A DNA stretch of 64,000 nt from an uncultured Clostridia bacterium (lineage in GTDB: Bacteria; Bacillota; Clostridia; TANB77; CAG-508), in contig CAKOVH010000001.1 in the NCBI GenBank assembly GCA_934121885.1, positions 124,001-188,000 on the forward strand, given 5' to 3'. The position numbers and the translations under genes were made by a program. The notes under the pieces were generated by a model. That model worked only from the letters and a program-made list of their open reading frames with translations. It made no database searches and was not told the DNA's origin. This document shows, one piece after another, positions 52,041-60,515 of the stretch. Each line of letters opens with the position of its first letter. Positions within the stretch are counted from its first letter, which is position 1.

Positions 52041-52802
52041 TTACCTTCCTTCATCTTCTATATCTGGTCTTTCTCTTTTTTCAGGAATTGCCTGTTTTGG
52101 TGTTTCTTCTTTTGATTTTGTATTTGTTGTTTCATTTGTTTCTTCTTGTTTTACATTTTTCTCTTGTTCTTCTTTTTCTTTTTCTCTTTTAGTAAACCCT
52201 TCTATTTCTAATTTATATAATTCATGTAATAATTTATAAGCTCTGTCTCTATCTCCATATCCCATAACTTTTGCTGCTTGCCCTTTATCCATTGTCTCGC
52301 ATAATTTATTAAATCTAGCCTCTATAGCCAATAATTCTGCCTTTCTTCTATCATTTACTCCACCTATAACCACATCTCTATATTCTAATTCAGAAATTTT
52401 TCTATTTAATTCTACTCCATTATTTCTTCTATGTTTTCTATTATCTGCAACTTCTCTATACATATTTAATAATTCTTTATTTTCAAGCTCACAAATTCTT
52501 CTGCTAATAGTTCTTCTTGAGATTTCATATTTTTGAGCAGCTTCATTAGCTGTAAGTCCTTGTTTTAACATATATATAACTAATGCTTCATAATCAATAT
52601 GATCAATTCCTTTTTGTTTATATGGTAAAGCTCTTACATATTCATTATATAGTTCGGGATTTGTAACAGATAATTCTTGAATTTTATTATCCAAAGTTCT
52701 TGGATCCGTTTCTAATTCTTTTGCAAGTTTAACTTTTGTTATTTCTCCATTTATTAATCTTCTTACTGCATCTGCAAATTCTTCTTCCCTAAGCTTTTTC
52801 AT
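52041..52802 (-). CDS. Helix-turn-helix protein between miaB and mutS
   Basis: A 253-residue protein with two HTH-like segments, one around residues 20-50 (TKVKLAKELETDPRTLDNKI) and one around 78-105 (LTANEAAQKYEISRRTISRR). The helical part 130-200 follows and a Lys/Glu-rich disordered tail ends it. It is probably a DNA-binding regulator. The coding region overlaps miaB by 14 bases. I do not know a named family. Confidence 0.72.
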   Translation of the reverse strand: MKKLREEEFADAVRRLINGEITKVKLAKELETDPRTLDNKIQELSVTNPELYNEYVRALPYKQKGIDHIDYEALVIYMLKQGLTANEAAQKYEISRRTISRRICELENKELLNMYREVADNRKHRRNNGVELNRKISELEYRDVVIGGVNDRRKAELLAIEARFNKLCETMDKGQAAKVMGYGDRDRAYKLLHELYKLEIEGFTKREKEKEEQEKNVKQEETNETTNTKSKEETPKQAIPEKRERPDIEDEGR

Positions 52803-54195
52803 TTATTCTTTCTCCTTTTAAATACCACATATGTTCTGATATAATTTTTACATCTATTGATGTTCCAATTAAATCTCCATCACCTTCAAATATTACAACT
52901 TTGTTAGAATCAGTTCTTCCTGTTAATACACTTTGATTATTTTTACTATATCCTTCTACTAATATTCTTTGAATGGTTCCTATATATTCTTCGTTATTTT
53001 TCCCTATTCCATCTTCATATAATTTTTTTAGCCTATCAAATCTTTTATGTTTAATATCTTCCGGTATTTGATTTTCCATTTTATCTGCAGGTGTTCCAAC
53101 TCTTCTTGAATATATAAACATAAAAATCTGTTCATAATTTACTTTTTTTACAACATCTAATGTATCTTCAAAATCTTCTTCAGTTTCTCCAGGAAATCCT
53201 ACAATAATATCTGTTGAAAATTTAACATTTGGTATTTTGCTTTTCATTTTTTCTACTAAATTTAAGTATTGCTCTTTTGTATACTTTCTATTCATAGTCT
53301 TTAGTACTCTTGAACTTCCAGATTGAAGAGGTAAATGCACAAGTTTACTTACCTTTTCACAATCTGCTATTGCTTCTATAACATCATCTGTAAAATCCTT
53401 TGGATGTGGCGAAACAAAACGTATTTTGTCTATTCCTTCAATTTTATTTACCTCTCTTAAAAGCTTGGCAAATGTATTTATTTTAGTTTGTGCAACTTTA
53501 TTTTCTTCTACCATATATGAATTTACATTTTGTCCTAAAAGAGTAATTTCTTTATATCCTTTTTTAGCTAATTCTTGCACTTCTTTTAATATATCTTCTG
53601 CATTTCTACTTCTTTCTCTTCCACGCACATATGGAACAATACAATATGTACAAAAGTTATTACATCCATTCATTATTGTAACAGATGCTTTTATATTATC
53701 CTCTCTTTTTATTGGTAGTCCTTCAATTATTTCTCCATCAATGTTTATAACATCATCTATCTTTTTATGTTCAATAATTGCATTATATAAATCTTCTGGA
53801 AACTTATGCAAAGTATGTGTTCCAAATATTACATCATATTGATAGCTTTTCTTTATTTTATCTACAATATGTTTTTCTTGCATCATACAACCACCAATAG
53901 CAATTATTGCACTTTTATTTTCTCTTAACTTTTTTACTTCTCCTAATTTTCCAAATAACTTTTCCTCAGCATTCTCTCTAACACAACAAGTATTAAATAT
54001 TACTAAATTTGCTTCATCTAAATTTTGCGTACTTGTATAATTCATTTCTTCAAGCATACCACATAATTTTTCTGAGTCATTTTCATTTAATTGGCATCCC
54101 ATTGTTAGTATATAATATTTTAATTTTTTTTCTTTATTTAATTCTTTAACCTTTTGTATATATTCTAATTGTTTTGTTATATCTGTTTTTTCCAA
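52789..54195 (-). CDS. miaB: tRNA-2-methylthio-N6-dimethylallyladenosine synthase
   Basis: Radical SAM methylthiotransferase modifying A37 of tRNAs that read UNN codons. The 468-residue product has the N-terminal domain with three cluster cysteines (ILTMGCQLNENDSEKLCG, NTCCVREN, AIGGCMMQE), the radical SAM motif NGCNNFCTYCIVPYVRG and a C-terminal TRAM domain. The start is the TTG at 54195: GGAGG is at 54203-54207, 7 bases upstream. The in-frame ATG at 54216 has no ribosome binding site and lies at the predicted transcription start. Confidence 0.95.
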   Translation of the reverse strand: MEKTDITKQLEYIQKVKELNKEKKLKYYILTMGCQLNENDSEKLCGMLEEMNYTSTQNLDEANLVIFNTCCVRENAEEKLFGKLGEVKKLRENKSAIIAIGGCMMQEKHIVDKIKKSYQYDVIFGTHTLHKFPEDLYNAIIEHKKIDDVINIDGEIIEGLPIKREDNIKASVTIMNGCNNFCTYCIVPYVRGRERSRNAEDILKEVQELAKKGYKEITLLGQNVNSYMVEENKVAQTKINTFAKLLREVNKIEGIDKIRFVSPHPKDFTDDVIEAIADCEKVSKLVHLPLQSGSSRVLKTMNRKYTKEQYLNLVEKMKSKIPNVKFSTDIIVGFPGETEEDFEDTLDVVKKVNYEQIFMFIYSRRVGTPADKMENQIPEDIKHKRFDRLKKLYEDGIGKNNEEYIGTIQRILVEGYSKNNQSVLTGRTDSNKVVIFEGDGDLIGTSIDVKIISEHMWYLKGERINEKA

Positions 54196-54223
54196 TTTAA
54201 TTCCTCCATTTTTCATACAATAT

Positions 54224-54252
54224 ATTTTATACTAAAAATGTAGTTTTATCAA
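54224..54252 (-). promoter_or_regulatory. Promoter of the miaB-HTH-mutS operon
   Basis: TTGATA (54247-54252), 17-base spacer, TAAAAT (54224-54229) on the minus strand. The transcript would begin near 54217, leaving a very short leader that favours the TTG start. Confidence 0.5.
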
Positions 54253-54308
54253 GTATTTTGTCGTGAGAAAAATATTTGATTGCTTATCATTAACTATTAA
54301 CTTTTTAA

Positions 54309-54341
54309 TAAAAAAAGCATGCTACATTACATAGCATACCT
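54309..54341 (-). terminator. Terminator after sleB
   Basis: On the minus strand GTATGCTA, a 7-base loop and TAGCATGC followed by seven T. Confidence 0.85.
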
Positions 54342-54343
54342 TT

Positions 54344-55101
54344 TTATTTACAAAATCTGTGTTTTCCTATTGTTACAGTCATTGGTCTAGACCATATCCA
54401 TTTATTAGTTGCAGTATTAGGATTAAAATAATATATAGCTCCATATGATGGATCCCATCCATTTAAAGCATCTTGTGCTGCCTTTTTTGCTGTAGAATCA
54501 GGAGACATATTAATTTGTCCATCACTTACAACATCAAAGGCACCTGATTGATAAATAACTCCTGCAACGGTATTAGGAAATGAACTACTTTTTACCCTAT
54601 TTAGTACAACTGCTGCAACTGCAACTTGTCCTGTATATGGTTCTCCTCTTGCTTCTCCATAAACTAATCTACTAAGCAAATTTAAATCATTTGAATTTGT
54701 TGAAGATGAACCACTAGATGATGAACTACTAGAAAAGATTCCCATTGCTCTTAATGTTTTTGTTCCTGCAATTCCGATCTACAGTAAGTCCATTCTTTTT
54801 TTGAAATTTCTTTACAGCCGCCATTGTTTGACTTCCATATATTCCGGTCTACTGAACCTGAATAATATCCCCATCTTTTTAATTTTGTCTGTATGGTTCT
54901 TACTTCTTCTCCACGAGATCCATATTTAGATAAAGCATCTACTTCATTATTTCTAAAAAATACATTATATGATATAAACATTGTAATTGCTAATATTATA
55001 ACTACTAATGCTTTTATATTACTTTTTAATTTTATTCCTATTTTTTTCAAAATAAAAACACCACTTTCTTCTAAACTAATTTTTAGTTTTAGTTTATCCA
55101 A
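54344..55101 (-). CDS. sleB: Spore cortex-lytic enzyme SleB, read through two +1 shifts at CGGA
   Basis: Degrades cortex peptidoglycan during germination. Read in one frame it breaks into two pieces. Skipping a C at 54846 and another at 54776 gives one continuous protein: a membrane helix, a PG_binding_1 domain (SKYGSRGEEVRTIQTKLKRW, then VDGIYGSQTMAAVKKF and VDGIAGTKTLRAMGIF), a Ser-rich linker, and an SleB/Hydrolase_2 domain (LLSRLVYGEARGEPYTGQ). Both skipped C lie before conserved Gly codons (86 and 109). No other damage is visible. Start uncertain: TTG 55101, or TTG 55050 (about 234 residues) just before the membrane helix. It follows fhs by 28 bases. Confidence 0.82.
54773..54776 (-). 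other. CGGA frame-change site 2 in sleB
   Basis: Minus-strand context GTA GAT C GGA ATT GCA. Skipping the C restores VDGIAGTKTL, the end of the PG_binding_1 domain. Confidence 0.7.
54843..54846 (-). other. CGGA frame-change site 1 in sleB
   Basis: Minus-strand context GTA GAC C GGA ATA TAT. Skipping the C restores SVDGIYGSQT. The extra C could equally be 54847 (CC). Confidence 0.7.
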
Positions 55102-55129
55102 AATTGGTATTTTTATACGAATCTATTTT

Positions 55130-56792
55130 TTAAAATATTCCAACGATGTTTCCATTTTCATCAACATCAATCTGTTCTGCGGCAGGTTGTTTTGGAAGCC
55201 CTGGCATTGTCATTACTTTTCCGGTAAGTACCACAATAAATTCTGCTCCAGATTTTAGTAATACATCTTGTACATGAATTTTAAAAGGTTCTTTGCATTC
55301 TAAATTCTTAGCATCATCTGAAAAAGAATACTGTGTTTTAGCAATACATACTGGTAAGTTTCTATATCCTAACTCTTCTATTTCTTTTATCTTACTTTCA
55401 GCTAATTCTGAATATACAGTTTCTGTTGCTCCATAGATTTTTGTTGCAACAGCATTTATTTTTTCTTTAATTTCACTATTAAGTTCATATGTATATTTAA
55501 AATTAGAATCTATCTCAGCTATTTTAACTATTTTTTCAGCTAAATCAATAGCTCCTTCTCCACCTTTTTCCCAGCTTTCTACTAAGCTTAGCTCTATATT
55601 TTTTTCTAATAATTTTTCTCTTAGAAAATCAATTTCTTTTTGACTATCATTTTTATATTTGTTAATTGCAACAATAACATTTAATCCAAATACATTTTTT
55701 AAGTTATCTATATGTCTTTCCAAATTGTGTATTCCATTTTCTAAAGCTTCTATATTTTCATTTAAAATTTCTTCTTTTGATGCTCCACCATGATATTTTA
55801 ATGCTTTAATTGTTGCCACACACACTACTGCATCTGGTTTTATTTCTGCTTTTCTGCATTTTATATCTAAAAATTTTTCAGCTCCTAAATCAGCTCCAAA
55901 TCCTGCTTCCGTAATAACATATTCACCTAATTTCATTGCCATTTTAGTTGCAATAATACTATTACATCCATGTGCAATATTGGCAAATGGACCTCCATGT
56001 ACAAATGCTGGTGTATGTTCTAAAGTTTGTACTAAATTTGGCATCATAGCATCTTTTAAAAGAGCTACTATTGCTCCATCTGCCTTTAAATCTTTTGCAG
56101 TTACAGGCTTGTTTTCCTTTGTATAACCAATTATTATATTTCCAACTCTTCTTTTTAAATCTTTTATATCTGTTGCTAAGCAAAAAATTGCCATAATCTC
56201 TGATGCTACTGATATATCAAAACCATCCTGTCTTGGTACTATATTTTTTTCTCCAGATAATCCTGTTTCAACTTTTCTTAATTGTCTATCATTTAAGTCT
56301 ACACATCTTTTCCAAACAACTCTATCTATTCCTAATTCATTTCCATAATATATATGGTTATCTATCATTGCAGATAATAAATTATTTGCTGATGTAATTG
56401 CATGAATGTCTCCTGTAAAATGGAGATTAATATCTTCCATTGGCGCAATTTGTGAATGTCCTCCACCTGTTGCTCCGCCTTTAACACCAAATACAGGTCC
56501 GTAAAGATGGCTCTCTTAAGGCAAGTATAGATTTTTTGCCTATTTTTCTTAATCCATCTGCAAGTCCTATTGATATTGTTGTTTTTCCTTCTCCTAATGG
56601 TGTTGGATTAATTGCTGTAACCAAAATTAGTTTGCCATTTTTATTTTCTTTTAAATGTTTACACACATCAAGTGAAATTTTTGCTTTATATTTTCCATAT
56701 TGTTCAATTTCATCTTCTTTTATTCCTATAGAATTTGCTATATCTATTATTTTATCTAATTTCGTATTTCTTGCAATTTCAATATCTTCCAT
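55130..56792 (-). CDS. fhs: Formate-tetrahydrofolate ligase, read through a +1 shift at CGGA
   Basis: Makes 10-formyl-tetrahydrofolate from formate, ATP and tetrahydrofolate (one-carbon metabolism; key enzyme in acetogens). Read straight, the first part ends after about 103 residues. Skipping the C at 56501 joins SILALREPSL to GPVFGVKGGATGGGHSQIAP and PMEDINLHFTGDIHAI, a perfect family match, for 553 residues in all (usual 556). Ligands such as TPLGEGKTTISIGL (P-loop) are intact. No other damage is present, so this does not look like a decaying pseudogene. AGGAGG precedes the ATG at 56792. It follows a DUF212 gene by 19 bases. Confidence 0.88.
56498..56501 (-). other. CGGA frame-change site in fhs
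   Basis: Minus-strand context CCA TCT TTA C GGA CCT GTA. Removing the C restores the invariant EPSLGPVFG at glycine 98. Confidence 0.75.
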
Positions 56793-56811
56793 AAGAACCT
56801 CCTAATTAATT

Positions 56812-57249
56812 TTACCCAAATATTAAGCCAACAATAATTCCAATTATTGCTCCTACAATAACTTGCATAGGTGTATGACCTAATACTTCTTGTAGTCTTT
56901 CAGTTACTTGTACCCCTGAAAGTCCTGGTGTTTCAACTATTTTATTTAGTAATTTAGCTTGCTTTCCAGCTGCCCTTCTAACACCTGCTGCATCATACAT
57001 TACAATGCATGAAAAAATTACAGCTACTCCAAAAATTGGTGAATCTATTCCTTGTGATTTTGCAATCAAAGTAGAAAGACATGTAACAACAGCTGAATGA
57101 GAACTTGGCATTCCACCTGCTCCTAAAATTCTTTTAAAGTTGAATTTTCTGTTCTTTATCAAATCATATATAAACTTGAATAATTGTATACAAAACCATA
57201 CTAAAAGTGGTAATGCAATATACTTATATTGTGTAAAAAATCCCATCAT
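56812..57249 (-). CDS. Divergent PAP2 family protein (DUF212)
   Basis: A 145-residue membrane protein with about four helices. The phosphatase-like motif GAGGMPSSHSAVVTCLSTL and the later YDAAGVRRAAGKQAKLLN are the DUF212 signature; LGHTPMQVIVGAIIG ends it. Function in Firmicutes unknown, possibly lipid phosphate hydrolysis. It is placed between xseB and fhs. Confidence 0.88.
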   Translation of the reverse strand: MMGFFTQYKYIALPLLVWFCIQLFKFIYDLIKNRKFNFKRILGAGGMPSSHSAVVTCLSTLIAKSQGIDSPIFGVAVIFSCIVMYDAAGVRRAAGKQAKLLNKIVETPGLSGVQVTERLQEVLGHTPMQVIVGAIIGIIVGLIFG

Positions 57250-57255
57250 TTTATT

Positions 57256-57489
57256 TTATTCCTCTTCTTGTATAAAATTTTCTTCTTGAAATTCACCATC
57301 ACTATTTTTTATTAGCATAGTAATTTTCTTTTCTGCTTCTTGTAGCATATCACTGCATTGTTTAGAAATTTTCATACCTTCTTCAAATTTTTTTACAGAT
57401 TCATCTAAATCCAAATTACCTTTTTCAAGTTCATTTGCAATCTGTTCTAATTTCTCCATGCCTTCTTCAAATTTTATTTCTTTACTCAT
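57256..57489 (-). CDS. xseB: Exodeoxyribonuclease VII small subunit
   Basis: A 77-residue helical protein: IKFEEGMEKLEQIANELEKG and LDESVKKFEEGMKISKQCSD are the XseB hallmarks. It forms a complex with XseA, encoded upstream with one gene between. The C-terminal acidic tail is usual. Confidence 0.93.
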   Translation of the reverse strand: MSKEIKFEEGMEKLEQIANELEKGNLDLDESVKKFEEGMKISKQCSDMLQEAEKKITMLIKNSDGEFQEENFIQEEE

Positions 57490-57506
57490 AATTTATTACT
57501 CCTATT

Positions 57507-57986
57507 TTATTGTTTAGTTACCAATTCTTTGTCAACATCTACCTTAAAAAATGCAAGTGTTTTTGTTGTTTTTGCATCATTTACTGAAACAATATATCTA
57601 CCTTGATTATCAATACTCATGTTAGAAAAATACACTCCATCAGTATCTCCCCATGCCTTTTTAACAAGTGCAACAGCTTTTTGTTCTTTACTTGTAACAC
57701 TTGTAGTACTTGATCCAGTATTTGTAACTGTTTCATTTGTAGAATTTGTATTATCATCTACTATAGTGTTTCCAATTAAATTTGCATCAATTTCGTTTAT
57801 ATCAGCTTTTTCAAACAAATCATTAATTACATTGTCTAGTCCCGAGTTTTTATCTGTAATATTTGTTGTAACTGCATTTGCATTAGCAGGTTCTTTCTTG
57901 AAAGAATCATAAGCAAACCATATAATAACAAATAATAATATCATAATTAATATAATTAAAACACTTCTTTTTGCAGTTTTTTCCAT
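57507..57986 (-). CDS. Single-pass membrane protein of unknown function between xseA and xseB
   Basis: A 159-residue protein with one N-terminal helix (residues 9-27), an Asn/Thr/Asp-rich, probably extracellular linker (35-105), and a C-terminal domain (about 105-159: KAVALVKKAWGDTDGVYFSN, RYIVSVNDAKTTKTLAFFKV). No family recognised. It sits between xseA and xseB, where a gene is usually absent. RBS AGGA before the ATG. Confidence 0.7.
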   Translation of the reverse strand: MEKTAKRSVLIILIMILLFVIIWFAYDSFKKEPANANAVTTNITDKNSGLDNVINDLFEKADINEIDANLIGNTIVDDNTNSTNETVTNTGSSTTSVTSKEQKAVALVKKAWGDTDGVYFSNMSIDNQGRYIVSVNDAKTTKTLAFFKVDVDKELVTKQ

Positions 57987-58000
57987 ATATTTTCCTCCAT

Positions 58001-59191
58001 TTATACTATTTTTGCTTTTGTTACTCCATCTTTAAAACGAATATTAATTTCATCATTTTCCTTAAGTTCTTTTACTGATTTTACAACTTTTCCATTCATT
58101 TCAGTTATTGAATATCCTCTTGTTAACGTTTTTAATGGGCTTAAAGCATCTAACTTTTGTATTGTATTTATAGCTTTGCTTTTTTTATCTTTATAAATAG
58201 ACATTATTTCATTTTGTATTGATTTTACATTTTTATCTAATAATATATATCTTTCATTTATTGTCTGAAGAGGCTCTCTAAATGCTCTTCTATTCATACA
58301 TTTTTCATAGCTAAGTTTCATAAAATCTACTTTTTTCTTTAAAGCTAACCTGTAACGATTGTTATATGATTTTAATTTTAATAATACATCAGATATATTA
58401 GGTACAGCAAGTTCTGCAGCAGCAGATGGTGTTGGTGCTCTTAAATCAGCTACAAAATCTGCAATTGTAAAATCTGTTTCATGTCCTACTGCAGATATTA
58501 TAGGTAATTCTGATTGGTAAATCGCTCTTGCAACAATTTCTTCATTAAAAGGCCATAGGTCCTCAAGAGCTCCTCCTCCTCTTGCTACAATTATAACATC
58601 TGCTAATTTTTTCTCATTCATTATTTTTATTGCTTCTGCAATTTTTACAGCTGCACCTTCACCTTGAACAGGAACAGGTAATAACTTAATATATACATTT
58701 GGATTTCTTCTTGTTGAAACATTTATAATATCTCTTATAACAGAACCTGTATTTGATGTTAAAACACCTATACATTTTGGCATAATAGGAATTTTCTTTT
58801 TGTGGTCTTCTGAAAATAACCCTTCTGCTCCTAGCTTTGACTTTAATTCTTCAAATGCTATATGTAAACTTCCCATACCATCTTCTTGCATCATTTTGCA
58901 ATATATTTGATATACTCCATCTCTTTCAAAAACTGAAACAGTACCATATATAATAACCTTCATTCCATCTTTTGGCATAAATTTTAGGTTAACTGCTGAG
59001 CTTTTAAACATGATACATTTTATTAAAGAATTTTCATCTTTTAATGTAAAATACAAATGCCCTGTATAATGATTTTTAAAATTTGATATTTCACCTTTTA
59101 CTAGTACACTATTTAAATTTTCATCATTGTCAATTTTATCTTTTATGTATTTATTTAAATCTGTTACAGTTACTGCACTATTGTAATTCAT
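58001..59191 (-). CDS. xseA: Exodeoxyribonuclease VII large subunit
   Basis: Degrades single-stranded DNA with XseB. The 396-residue protein has an N-terminal OB domain (TDLNKYIKDKIDNDENLNSV, VLVKGEISNFKNHYTGHLYF), the catalytic region with IGVLTSNTGSVIRDIINVST and VIIVARGGGALEDLWPFNEE, ISAVGHETDFTIADFVAD, RAPTPSAAAELA, and a C-terminal helical arm, all normal. It follows nusB by 16 bases. Confidence 0.96.
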   Translation of the reverse strand: MNYNSAVTVTDLNKYIKDKIDNDENLNSVLVKGEISNFKNHYTGHLYFTLKDENSLIKCIMFKSSAVNLKFMPKDGMKVIIYGTVSVFERDGVYQIYCKMMQEDGMGSLHIAFEELKSKLGAEGLFSEDHKKKIPIMPKCIGVLTSNTGSVIRDIINVSTRRNPNVYIKLLPVPVQGEGAAVKIAEAIKIMNEKKLADVIIVARGGGALEDLWPFNEEIVARAIYQSELPIISAVGHETDFTIADFVADLRAPTPSAAAELAVPNISDVLLKLKSYNNRYRLALKKKVDFMKLSYEKCMNRRAFREPLQTINERYILLDKNVKSIQNEIMSIYKDKKSKAINTIQKLDALSPLKTLTRGYSITEMNGKVVKSVKELKENDEINIRFKDGVTKAKIV

Positions 59192-59207
59192 TAGTTTTAT
59201 TTTACTC

Positions 59208-59627
59208 CTATTCTATATTGTTATTTTTTACAATACTTGCAAGTATTCCATTAACAAATGATGGAGCATTATCATCTCCATATGCCTTTGCAAGTTCAAC
59301 AGCCTCATTAATAACAACTTTATATGGAAGCTTTTTGTACAAAATTTCATATACTGCAAGTTTTAAAATTGCGATACTTATTTTTGATAATCTGCTAAGC
59401 TCCCATTTTTCAGATAATTCTTTATTTATTTGTTCCAAAATGTCATTTTTATTTTTTTCAATTCCATAAATAACATCTTGTATATATTCTGTTACCTTTT
59501 CATCTTGAATACCTTTACCTTCTAAAAATACATTTATTTGTGTTTCAAGTTCTCTTTCTTCAACTTTTTGAATTTCTAAACTATATATTAATTCAAATGC
59601 CACTTTTCTTGTTTCTGATCTATTCAT
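59208..59627 (-). CDS. nusB: Transcription antitermination factor NusB
   Basis: A 139-residue helical protein helping rRNA transcription. It has NRSETRKVAFELIYSLEIQ at the start, then KLAVYEILYKKLPYKVVINE and AVELAKAYGDDNAPSFVNGI (the RNA/S10-binding face). The ATG at 59627 fits the usual family start; an in-frame TTG at 59642, directly after AGGGGAAAGG, is an alternative. Confidence 0.94.
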   Translation of the reverse strand: MNRSETRKVAFELIYSLEIQKVEERELETQINVFLEGKGIQDEKVTEYIQDVIYGIEKNKNDILEQINKELSEKWELSRLSKISIAILKLAVYEILYKKLPYKVVINEAVELAKAYGDDNAPSFVNGILASIVKNNNIE

Positions 59628-59659
59628 TTTATTTTGTAACAACCTTTCCCCTTTTATTT

Positions 59660-59863
59660 TTATAACTTATCTATGAAATTTTTTAATTTTTCTTTTACTG
59701 CGAATTTATTATGTTGTACGTAGTTTCCTGCATATCCACATATAAATACTAATATAATTCCAATTATTAATTTATATAACTGTGTACAAAGTAGAATAAT
59801 TGCCACAATAATACCAATAATCATCCCACCATATTGTGACATAAATTTTTTTAAATCTTCCAT
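59660..59863 (-). CDS. DUF2273 small membrane protein
   Basis: A 67-residue protein with two hydrophobic helices (residues 9-28 and 31-48) and a short basic end. It is the usual small partner encoded with AmaP and Asp23 in envelope stress operons. The ATG at 59863 follows AAGGGA; longer in-frame starts overlap amaP. Confidence 0.82.
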   Translation of the reverse strand: MEDLKKFMSQYGGMIIGIIVAIILLCTQLYKLIIGIILVFICGYAGNYVQHNKFAVKEKLKNFIDKL

Positions 59864-59876
59864 AAGCTTTCCCTTT

Positions 59877-60446
59877 CTATCCTTGAACAATTTCCTTAAC
59901 AGGCTCTATATTTTTAACCTTAATATTAACCTCTTTAACTTCTAAATCTGTTGATGTTTTCAATGTTTCCTTTATCTTCGATTGCAAGTTAGTTGATAAT
60001 TGTTTTATTATTGCTGTTTCTTTTACTGTCATATTTACAAATACTAATAAATTATTATCTGGTGTAAGTTCTATTTTAGTTGTAACCTCTTCAGCACTAT
60101 CAAACCCTTTTACAGTACTATTTACCAGATTTTCTATTGTTTCTTTTGTTATAAATAATTTTCCGTCTGCATTTTCTAGTAAAATACCACTTTTATTATT
60201 TATTGAAGTTTCTTCTTTACTAGCTCTTGTTCCACTAAAGAAGATACCTTTAATAGCAAGCAGAGCAATACTTCCTGCACAAACAATAGTAATATTCGAT
60301 GCGACTTGATTGCTAATTATCATTTTTATGACTGTTTCTATACTCTCTAGCTCCATCCATCCTACAACTATTAGTGAGCTGATTACAGATAGAACTAACA
60401 TAATAATTGAAAATAGTACTAATGTTATTTTATCTAATATTTTCAT
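59877..60446 (-). CDS. amaP: Alkaline shock response membrane anchor protein AmaP
   Basis: Anchors Asp23 at the membrane. The 189-residue protein has two N-terminal helices (about 5-28 and 47-68) and an Asp23-like soluble domain (KLFITKETIENLVNSTVKGF, NNLLVFVNMTVKE, DLEVKEVNIKVKNIEP). The ATG at 60446 follows GAAAGG. It lies after asp23 with a hairpin in between. Confidence 0.9.
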   Translation of the reverse strand: MKILDKITLVLFSIIMLVLSVISSLIVVGWMELESIETVIKMIISNQVASNITIVCAGSIALLAIKGIFFSGTRASKEETSINNKSGILLENADGKLFITKETIENLVNSTVKGFDSAEEVTTKIELTPDNNLLVFVNMTVKETAIIKQLSTNLQSKIKETLKTSTDLEVKEVNIKVKNIEPVKEIVQG

Positions 60447-60473
60447 TTTTTTCATCCTTTCGTACACAGGTTT

Positions 60474-60506
60474 AAAAGGACACAGCTTTTTTACTTGTGT
60501 CCTTTT
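60474..60506 (-). terminator. Hairpin with a short T tail between asp23 and amaP
   Basis: AAAAGGACACA / TGTGTCCTTTT, 11-base stem. Only four T follow on the minus strand, so it likely stops some transcripts and lets others through, raising Asp23 over AmaP. Confidence 0.6.
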
Positions 60507-60515
60507 ATATAAGTT

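Noticed and set aside
54344..55101. Two separate genes: a small membrane protein and a short cell-wall hydrolase
   Set aside because: The third frame between them encodes the missing middle of a PG_binding_1 domain, so they are one sleB gene.
19328..56501. Ordinary pseudogenes by random frameshift
   Set aside because: All four changes are the same (C before GGA), and there are no stops, deletions or other decay. A common artefact remains possible and is not rejected.
56481..56792. Independent 103-residue protein upstream of a shorter formate-THF ligase
   Set aside because: It is the N-terminus of Fhs; the frame joins perfectly after removing one C.
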